The position numbers and the translations under genes were made by a program. This document shows, in pieces, positions 6,709 through 11,783 of a DNA stretch of 11,783 bases (its first letter is position 1; each line of letters starts with the position of its first letter). Origin of the DNA: Alphaproteobacteria bacterium (lineage in GTDB: Bacteria > Pseudomonadota > Alphaproteobacteria > UBA8366); contig JAOTYV010000138.1 of assembly GCA_029861675.1 (NCBI GenBank), forward strand, positions 1 to 11,783, written 5' to 3'. The notes below the pieces were generated by a model. It did no database searches and was not told the DNA's origin. It saw only the letters and a list, made by a program, of their open reading frames with translations.

Positions 6709-6954
6709 CTATTTTTGCTCGGCGGCCAGTGCGGCGGAGCGGACCAGGCTTTCTTCCCAGCCGAAATTGACGTGCGTGTCGCGGCGGCATTGGGCGGCGC
6801 GCAGGGTATCCGATCCGCCGTAGCAACGCTTCAGGTCGGCGCGATAGGTTTCGAGCGGGCGGATAATGTCGCCGTTCGTTCCATCCGCGGGCGCCATCGA
6901 GAATCCCCAGACCGTGAAGACACCGAATAAGACGATCGAAAGACCTTTTCTCAT
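6709..6954 (-). CDS. small secreted protein with two cysteines, unknown function
   Basis: 81 aa from the ATG at 6954, chosen because GGGGAG lies 8 nt upstream and the product then begins with a proper signal peptide (MRKGLSIVLFGVFTVWGF, with cleavage near residues 21-23). A longer frame starting 12 codons earlier would bury that signal. The mature part, about 58 residues, is hydrophilic and has two cysteines 12 residues apart (C44, C56; RCYGGSDTLRAAQC), which could form one disulfide in the periplasm. The remainder (DTHVNFGWEESLVRSAALAAEQK) is probably helical. I do not recognise a family. It is convergent with the MBL gene and has its own 5' region. Confidence 0.65.
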   Translation of the reverse strand: MRKGLSIVLFGVFTVWGFSMAPADGTNGDIIRPLETYRADLKRCYGGSDTLRAAQCRRDTHVNFGWEESLVRSAALAAEQK

Positions 6955-7276
6955 CGCAAAACTCCCCAGTTTTACCATCGGCAACCGCAATTATTGCTTT
7001 TCTTCCACCGATAAGGATTACCCTAGGCAAATCCTGACGAACGAAAAGTTCGATTAAGGTCTATCTCAAAAGTACGAATGTCCGCTAAATTTGCGCCGTT
7101 ATGGTCACAAATTTTAGGTTTCTTATATTTACCAAATGTTTACGACACGGGCGGGACGATGGCCGGATGGTTAATCGCACTGTCGGACGGCCCGAAAATA
7201 GTAGTTCGGTAGTGATAAATTGCACTGACCGGATCCTTCCGGCGTGGCGCGGGCAGCCGTCCGCGGGAGTCGGCCG
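6955..7276. other. 322-bp intergenic region between divergent genes
   Basis: No gene was seen here. The stretch is clearly more AT-rich than its surroundings (most marked at 7000-7140) and lies between the divergent small secreted protein and the membrane protein, so promoters for both should be in it. I could not assign a convincing -35/-10 pair. A small hairpin, cgaac-gaaaa-gttcg, lies at 7038-7052. The end of the region (7244-7276) is an in-frame possible N-terminal extension of the membrane protein. Confidence 0.5.
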
Positions 7277-8395
7277 TTGATCGCCAGCCTCTATGCCGCC
7301 GTTACGGATCGCCGCGGATTTCCGGCGTTTTTGATCATTTTGATCGCGATTCTCTGCGTATTGCGCGTGATCTACGCCGACACCCCGCCGAATGGCGACC
7401 TCAAGGACCAGCTCAAGTTGATGGCGGAGTGGCGCCTGGCGTACGGCGCCAACCCGCCGCTGTTTACCTGGCTCGCCAAGCTCCCGGACGGCGCGCTGGG
7501 CCACGCCGTCGCGGCGGTGGAGCTGGTGCGCTTCTCCATGCTCTGGCTGTTCTGCCTGCTCACCGCCCATACGGTGAAGGCGATGACGGATGACGGACGG
7601 CTGGCGGCGCTGGCCGGGCTTTCGGCTTTTGCGATCTATGCGGTCGGGTGGGAGACGCTGTTTCGCTACACCGACACGTTGGTGCTGATCGCCAGCATTC
7701 CGATGACGCTTGCCGTGCTGTTGCGGCTCGACCGCGACAACGGTCCGGCATCCTATGGGCTCCTTGCCGTGGTCAGCGCAGTCGGTTTCTACGGCAACCA
7801 CGCATACGACATCGTCTGGACTGCCTTCGTCGGCGCGGCGCTGATGGACGAACGCCTGCGCGGCCGGCTGTTGCATCGCCGGGTGGTGCCGGGGGCGCTG
7901 CTCGCGCTGCTGTTGTTGTCGCCGTTGATTTACTGGCTGGCGACGGCCGCCGATATGGCAAACGGTCTCGAAAAATTGCGCATCGTGCCCCTGGCTTATG
8001 CGCCTGGGATCGTGCCGCCGGCCTCGGCGCTGGCCGATCTGGCATGGGCCATTGGGGGGATGCTGGTCCCGCTCGTGCCGATCTTGATCCTGCTGTGGCC
8101 ACGCGCTTTCGGCCGGGTCAAGGATGCGGGCGACGCCGACCGGACGCGGTACCGCGCCCTGCTGCGGCGCTATTTGCTGATTGCGTCGGCGTTGCTGGTT
8201 GCGGGCATCCTGATGTTCGGTGTGGAGCGCACGCCGCAGCGATATCTGTACGTCTTGCTGCCGTACCTGCCATTGGTTTATCTGCGCCTGGCCGCCGCCG
8301 GATTCGTCACGCCACGGCGGGCGTGGTTTGCGGCGATCCTGGCGGTCCTTGCGGTTTCGTCCGTGGTCGGCGTCTTCGTGCGCGGCGTGACGTAG
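7277..8395 (+). CDS. polytopic membrane protein, GT-C / GT39 (PMT/ArnT)-like glycosyltransferase
   Basis: 372 aa from the TTG at 7277, which has GGGAG 7 nt upstream. A GTG at 7244 is in frame and would add 11 residues but has no visible ribosome site. About eight to ten hydrophobic segments alternate with short Arg-rich loops, starting with residues 15-34 and ending in a helix at the C-terminus. The first extracytoplasmic loop (NGDLKDQ, then LAYGANPPLFTWLAKL) matches the layout of PMT/ArnT-type GT-C enzymes, where an acidic motif is followed by HPPL.AW. Here the usual Asp-Glu pair is Asp-Leu (D41) and the His of HPPL is Asn. Such proteins move sugars from polyprenyl-phosphate donors onto lipids or proteins at the periplasmic face of the inner membrane. 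The fold call is reasonable; activity is uncertain. It appears to be a single-gene unit. Confidence 0.75.
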   Translation: MIASLYAAVTDRRGFPAFLIILIAILCVLRVIYADTPPNGDLKDQLKLMAEWRLAYGANPPLFTWLAKLPDGALGHAVAAVELVRFSMLWLFCLLTAHTVKAMTDDGRLAALAGLSAFAIYAVGWETLFRYTDTLVLIASIPMTLAVLLRLDRDNGPASYGLLAVVSAVGFYGNHAYDIVWTAFVGAALMDERLRGRLLHRRVVPGALLALLLLSPLIYWLATAADMANGLEKLRIVPLAYAPGIVPPASALADLAWAIGGMLVPLVPILILLWPRAFGRVKDAGDADRTRYRALLRRYLLIASALLVAGILMFGVERTPQRYLYVLLPYLPLVYLRLAAAGFVTPRRAWFAAILAVLAVSSVVGVFVRGVT

Positions 8396-8488
8396 AGCAA
8401 ATCCCGAGCGAACCGAAACGGTTCGCGACGACGCATTTGCGTAAAACCAAAGAGAGAGGCCATGTCGCTTGATTCGATTTGAACAGGG
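8393..8488. repeat. palindromic intergenic repeat element of alphaproteobacterial 'agagca' type
   Basis: The element begins at the TAG stop of the membrane protein (tagagcaaatccc). An outer pair, gcaaat (8397-8402) and atttgc (8435-8440), encloses a perfect 8-bp hairpin gcgaaccg-aaa-cggttcgc (8408-8426). The tail aaaccaaagagagaggc (8444-8460) and the following cttgattcgattt resemble a family of dispersed elements I recall from alphaproteobacterial genomes, which open 'agagca' and end 'aaacaaagag'. It could also end the upstream transcript, but no T tract follows. The palindrome is seen; family membership is from memory, and the right boundary is approximate. Confidence 0.55.
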
Positions 8489-8508
8489 AAGGGGCTAGAA
8501 GCCGGTAA

Positions 8509-8526
8509 ACGGCGCGCCCGCGCCGT
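8509..8526. other. perfect GC-rich inverted repeat (8 bp arms) upstream of the SDR gene
   Basis: The arms acggcgcg and cgcgccgt are separated by only 2 bp, about 130 bp before the SDR start. No T tract follows on either strand, so this is not a clear intrinsic terminator. It may be an operator or an mRNA leader hairpin. Confidence 0.3.
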
Positions 8527-8658
8527 GTACCCATCCGGCCGTTTCGGCTACACTCTCCGCGGCGAAGGAAATGTCCCGATCCGGGACGGGCGGCACGATT
8601 CCGGTTGGCCACAATGCCCCGCCCGCCGCACCGCAAAACTCGACCGAGGAGGATGGAC

Positions 8659-9396
8659 GTGAAGACAGGGTTGGAAGGACGCACCGTGTTGATCACCGGC
8701 GCGGGCCGCAATATCGGCCGCCGCATGGCGGTGATGTTTGCCGAGGAAGGCGCAAATCTTGCGCTGTGTACCAGCAGCAACATGGCCGGGCTCGACACGA
8801 CGGCGGGCGAGGTTGAGGCCGCGGGCGCGAAGGTGATGACGATGAAATGCGACGTCACCGATAAGGGTTCGGTCGCGGACTTTGTCGCCAAGGCGCATGG
8901 GAAATTCGGTTCGCTCGACGTGGTGGTGAACAATGCGGTGTTTCGCTCCGAGGGCGACTTGCTGGAAGAGCCGGAAGACGCCTGGCAGCGCAACATCGAC
9001 GTCAACCTGAACGGACCCTATTACGTTTGCAAAAACGCCGTGCCGCATATGGTCGAGCGCGGCTGGGGCCGCATCGTCAACTTCTCCGGCATCGCGCCGT
9101 ATCTCGGCTCGTTCCCCGGAAAGTCCATGGTCAAGCTCGGCATCGTCGGATTCACCCGCGGACTCGCCAAGCAGTACGGCGAGCACAACATCACGGCCAA
9201 CTGTATCGGCCCCGGCCACATCGAGGTCGAGCGCGACGCCTTTCAGGTCAAGAAGGGCGTGTTCGATCAACAGCCGATTCGCCGCTCCGGCCAACCGGAC
9301 GAAGTTGCCGGCCTCGCCATATACTTGGCGAGCGAATACGGTGGCTACGTCACCGGCCAGTGCCTTCTGGCCAATGGCGGTGCGTACATGCAGTAG
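8659..9396 (+). CDS. short-chain dehydrogenase/reductase-fold protein with the catalytic Tyr replaced by Lys
   Basis: 245 aa. I chose the GTG at 8659 because the strong GAGGAGG site (8646-8652) lies 6 nt before it; that site abuts the ATG at 8653 with no spacing, and earlier in-frame starts add an odd basic tail. The SDR Rossmann fold is clear: nucleotide-binding TGAGRNIG (13-20), CDVTD (64-68), NNA (91-93), DVNLNGPYY (114-122) and PG (185-186). The catalytic region has S143 and K159, but the residue four before that lysine, normally the catalytic tyrosine of YxxxK, is K155 (KSMVK). It can therefore probably bind NAD(P) but may not do standard alcohol/ketone chemistry. It converges on the dioxygenase cluster with 21 bp between stops. 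The fold is certain; activity is doubtful. Confidence 0.9.
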   Translation: MKTGLEGRTVLITGAGRNIGRRMAVMFAEEGANLALCTSSNMAGLDTTAGEVEAAGAKVMTMKCDVTDKGSVADFVAKAHGKFGSLDVVVNNAVFRSEGDLLEEPEDAWQRNIDVNLNGPYYVCKNAVPHMVERGWGRIVNFSGIAPYLGSFPGKSMVKLGIVGFTRGLAKQYGEHNITANCIGPGHIEVERDAFQVKKGVFDQQPIRRSGQPDEVAGLAIYLASEYGGYVTGQCLLANGGAYMQ

Positions 9397-9417
9397 GGTG
9401 CGCTGACGCGCCGCGGG

Positions 9418-10362
9418 CTATTCCGCCGCCGCCGCCCCGTCCCAGGCGGAAATGAAGCGCTCCGCCTTGACCAGGGTGCGCTGTAGCAGGCGCGCCTGCG
9501 TCGGGTCGATTGCCGAGCGCCGGTGCAGCACCTGCTGGTTGTCCCACATCACCATGTCGCCCGGCTTCCAGTCGGTGTGCGTCCAGGTAAATTTCTCCTG
9601 CGCGGCATGCGCCCATAGGCGGTCCTGCAGGTCGTCGCTTTCCGCATCGGACAGCTCGACGATATAGGCGGAATATTCCCCATGGCGGCGGCTGAGATAA
9701 AGCGCCCGCTTGCCGGTTATCGGGTGGATGCGCACCATCGGGTGCACCGGCCCCTCGACCTCTTCCCGGCAGCTCGGCTCCTGGAAGATGTCGCGCACCT
9801 TGCCGACCGTGTTGCGGCTGTTGTCGTGGCACATATGTTTGCCGTCGATCGCCGCTTTGAGGTCGTCCGGCAGCGTCTCGTAGGCCATCACCATGTTGCA
9901 GAACGCGGTATGGCCGCCGCCGTCGACCGGCACCTGGATGGCGTTGAGGATGCTGCCCATCGGCGGCGTGGCGATATAGGAATTGTCGGTGTGCCAGCCG
10001 ATTTCCAGGCTGCCCGATCCGCGCGTGTGCTTCCGGGGCTTGCCGTCCTCGCCCAGATTGGAGATCAGGCTGACCCCCTCGACGTCGGAAATCCTGGCCG
10101 TGCCCGGCGTCATGCCGGCCTTCAACAGCATGGCGCGCGAGCCGGTTTCCTGCCGCCCGCCCAGCATGTCGGCGATCTCAAGCAGGCGGGTCTTTTCCAC
10201 CACCTGGCCGCGCAGCAGCAGCACCATGTGCTCCGCCCAAAGGCTCTTGATCTTGTCGGCGACCTCGGCCGGCACCGGTTCGGCGAAATCGACGCCGCGA
10301 ATTTCGGCGCCCAGCGCCTTGCCGGTGGGGACGACCTGTAGGCTGTCCAGCGTGTTCACCAT
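9418..10362 (-). CDS. TauD/TfdA-family Fe(II)/2-oxoglutarate-dependent dioxygenase (third in array)
   Basis: 314 aa from the ATG at 10362, with an AAGGAG site that overlaps the 3' end of the upstream paralogue; 13 nt separate the two genes, so they are surely co-transcribed. The iron triad is H124-x-D126 in WHTDNSY and H280 in MWDNQQVLHRR. R291 and R295 follow 11 and 15 residues after the distal histidine, matching the 2-oxoglutarate and substrate-binding arginines of TauD (R266, R270). The N-terminus (PTGKALGAEIRGVDF) is also family-like. The enzyme should hydroxylate a small substrate at the expense of 2-oxoglutarate and O2, often a sulfonate, aryloxyalkanoate or sulfate ester; which one is not readable. 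It has diverged from its neighbour mainly at residues 66-90 and 185-200, where substrate loops are expected. Confidence 0.95.
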   Translation of the reverse strand: MVNTLDSLQVVPTGKALGAEIRGVDFAEPVPAEVADKIKSLWAEHMVLLLRGQVVEKTRLLEIADMLGGRQETGSRAMLLKAGMTPGTARISDVEGVSLISNLGEDGKPRKHTRGSGSLEIGWHTDNSYIATPPMGSILNAIQVPVDGGGHTAFCNMVMAYETLPDDLKAAIDGKHMCHDNSRNTVGKVRDIFQEPSCREEVEGPVHPMVRIHPITGKRALYLSRRHGEYSAYIVELSDAESDDLQDRLWAHAAQEKFTWTHTDWKPGDMVMWDNQQVLHRRSAIDPTQARLLQRTLVKAERFISAWDGAAAAE

Positions 10363-10375
10363 CGCATTCGTCTCC

Positions 10376-11323
10376 TTATTCCGCCGCCGCGTCCGCCTGC
10401 CAGGCCGAGATGAAGGGCTCGCCCTGGACCAGCGTGCGGTGCAGCAGCCGCGCCTGCGTCGGGTCGACCGCGGTGCGGCGGTGCATGACCGCCTGGTTGT
10501 CCCACATGATCAAATCGCCGACCTGCCAGTCGTCCTGCGTCCAGACGAATTTTTCCTGGGTGGCGTGCGCCCACAGCCGGTCGAGCAAGTCTTCGCTCTC
10601 CTCGTCCGACAGCTCCATGATGTAGCTCGACGGAAAATCCCAGCGGCGGCCGAGATAGAGCGCGCGCTTGCCGGTGGTCGGGTGGATGCGCACCATCGGG
10701 TGGATCGGTCCCGGCACTTCGTCGCGGGTCTTCGGCTTCTCGAAGCTGACCCGCACCTTGCCCGAGGTGTTGCGGCTGCGGTCGTGGCGAATATGCTTGC
10801 CTTCGATCGCCTGCTTCAGATCGTCCGGCAGGGTCTCGTAGGCGAGCACCTGATTGCAGAAACTGGTGTGGCCGCCGCCATTCACCGGCACCTGCACCGC
10901 GTTCAGCATGCTGCCCATCGGCGGCGTTTCCATGTAGGAATTGTCGGTGTGCCAGGCGAGTTCCTGGCTGCCGGAGCCTTCGGTAAATTTCTGCGGCTTG
11001 CCGTCCTTGTCCAGGTTGGAAATCAGGGTGATGCCCCGGACTTCCGAAACCCGGTGCGAGCCCGGCTTGAAGCCGCTCTTCATGTAGAACCCGGTCGAGC
11101 CCGGCACCATCAGCCCGCCGATCGCCTCGGCCAGATCGACCATCCGCTGCTTTTCCAGAAACTGGCCGCGCAGCAGCAGCACCATGTGCTCGGCCCAAAT
11201 CTCCTTGAGCCGGTCGATCATCGCGGGCGTGACGTCCTGGGCGAGGTCGAGTCCCCGCACCTCGGCGCCGAGCGCCTTGCCGGACGGGATGACTTCGATG
11301 GCGTCGAGCGAATTCGCGGTCAT
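10376..11323 (-). CDS. TauD/TfdA-family Fe(II)/2-oxoglutarate-dependent dioxygenase (middle of array)
   Basis: 315 aa from the ATG at 11323, preceded by GGAG at about 6 nt and only 9 nt after the stop of the first paralogue. The metal site is complete: H125-x-D127 in WHTDNSY and H281 in MWDNQAVMHRR; R292 and R296 are the arginines that hold 2-oxoglutarate and substrate in TauD. The C-terminal 44 residues match the third copy at about three quarters of positions by eye, and all three copies end in ISAW plus an Ala-rich tail. It is close in sequence but differs in the 72-90 loop (MVPGSTGFYMKSGFKPGS), so a related but not identical substrate is likely. A 29-bp stretch (10554-10582) is identical to the first paralogue at 11511-11539, showing recent duplication or gene conversion. 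Confidence 0.95.
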   Translation of the reverse strand: MTANSLDAIEVIPSGKALGAEVRGLDLAQDVTPAMIDRLKEIWAEHMVLLLRGQFLEKQRMVDLAEAIGGLMVPGSTGFYMKSGFKPGSHRVSEVRGITLISNLDKDGKPQKFTEGSGSQELAWHTDNSYMETPPMGSMLNAVQVPVNGGGHTSFCNQVLAYETLPDDLKQAIEGKHIRHDRSRNTSGKVRVSFEKPKTRDEVPGPIHPMVRIHPTTGKRALYLGRRWDFPSSYIMELSDEESEDLLDRLWAHATQEKFVWTQDDWQVGDLIMWDNQAVMHRRTAVDPTQARLLHRTLVQGEPFISAWQADAAAE

Positions 11324-11332
11324 GGTTTTCTC

Positions 11333-11783
11333 CTATTGGGCGGCGGCGTCGTCTTCGGCCCAGGCCGAGATGACGGGGTCGCCCTTGATCAGCGTGCGGT
11401 GCATCACCCGGGGCTGGGTCGGGTTGATCGCGGTGCGGCGGTGCATGACGCAGCGATTGTCCCACATTAGCATGTCGCCGGGCCGCCAGCTGTGGGTCCA
11501 GACGTATTTCTCCTGGGTGGCGTGCGCCCACAGCCGGTCCATCAGCGCCTCGCCCGCGTCGGTCGGCATTTCGACGATATAGGTCGAGGGATGGCTCCAG
11601 CGCCGCCCGAGATAGAGCGCCTTCCGGCCGGTCTCGGGATGGATGCGCACCATCGGATGGACCGGGCCTTCGATATCCTTCCACGACGTCGGCATGGTGG
11701 CGTTGGGCGCCAGGCGGTTCGCCGTGTTGCGCGTGCTGTCGTGCATCTGGTGCTTGCCGTCGATTGCCGCTTTGAGGTCGTCC
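11333..11783 (-). CDS. TauD/TfdA-family dioxygenase, C-terminal half (5' end outside window; first in array)
   Basis: About 149 residues up to the TAG at 11333-11335; the frame is open at the right edge. It starts within DDLKAAIDGKHQMHDSTRNT, which aligns with the middle of the two downstream copies. It contains VHPMVRIHPETGRKALYLGRR, the distal iron ligand in MWDNRCVMHRR, and the two arginines further on (PTQPRVMHR). The HxD part of the triad lies outside the window. It is less like the other two: it lacks several residues after the RNT motif, has N for D in AINPTQ and ends DDAAAQ. By position it is the promoter-proximal member seen, and further members may lie to the right. Confidence 0.92.
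   Translation of the reverse strand, partial: DDLKAAIDGKHQMHDSTRNTANRLAPNATMPTSWKDIEGPVHPMVRIHPETGRKALYLGRRWSHPSTYIVEMPTDAGEALMDRLWAHATQEKYVWTHSWRPGDMLMWDNRCVMHRRTAINPTQPRVMHRTLIKGDPVISAWAEDDAAAQ

Noticed and set aside
8605..8658. Earlier starts for the SDR gene (8605, 8653)
   Set aside because: 8605 adds a Pro/Arg-rich tail, and 8653 directly abuts GAGGAGG with no spacing; GTG 8659 has the proper 6-nt gap.
9682..11470. Long plus-strand open frames opposite the dioxygenase array
   Set aside because: Their internal repetition simply mirrors the duplicated TauD genes on the minus strand.

Overview
The window is GC-rich, densely coded DNA that looks like a free-living alphaproteobacterium, probably of the Rhodospirillales/Hyphomicrobiales type. 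The grounds are base composition, the mix of catabolic families, GTG/TTG starts with strong purine-rich ribosome sites, and an 'agagca…aaagag' palindromic intergenic element of a kind I recall from alphaproteobacteria. No rRNA, tRNA, CRISPR array, transposase or phage gene was seen.

Layout: (1) 1-1374, minus, an exported OmpA-C/Pal-type protein running off the left edge. (2) 1588-2382, minus, a 2-keto-4-pentenoate hydratase-family enzyme whose surroundings carry two unusual repeats: a 16-bp direct repeat on either side of the gene, and a second copy of its C-terminal coding end placed just after its stop. (3) 2539-6699, plus, a co-oriented run: a 66-aa unknown protein, a GrdB-related selenoprotein, a family III (CaiB/BaiF) CoA-transferase, a VOC-fold protein and an exported metallo-beta-lactamase-fold hydrolase. 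(4) 6709-6954, minus, a small secreted two-cysteine protein. (5) 7277-8395, plus, a polytopic GT-C/GT39-like membrane protein, followed by the palindromic repeat element. (6) 8659-9396, plus, an SDR-fold protein whose catalytic tyrosine position holds lysine. (7) 9418-11783, minus, three tandem TauD/TfdA-family Fe(II)/2-oxoglutarate dioxygenases, the first running off the right edge.

The main result is at 2851-3804. Two apparently separate frames are one gene interrupted by an in-frame TGA (3391-3393). The TGA lies in a U-P-V-C redox motif and is followed at once by a 14-bp stem-loop with the spacing and loop of a bacterial SECIS element. The gene is therefore best read as a 317-aa selenoprotein of the glycine/sarcosine/betaine/D-proline reductase B type. 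A plain gene caller would split or truncate it.

Taken together the window reads as an accessory catabolic island: acid activation (CoA-transferase), Fe(II)/2OG oxygenation (TauD array), hydration of a 2-oxo-enoate (hydratase), VOC and MBL enzymes, an SDR and a selenol redox protein. That these share one pathway is inference from proximity and orientation; the substrate cannot be read from the sequence.
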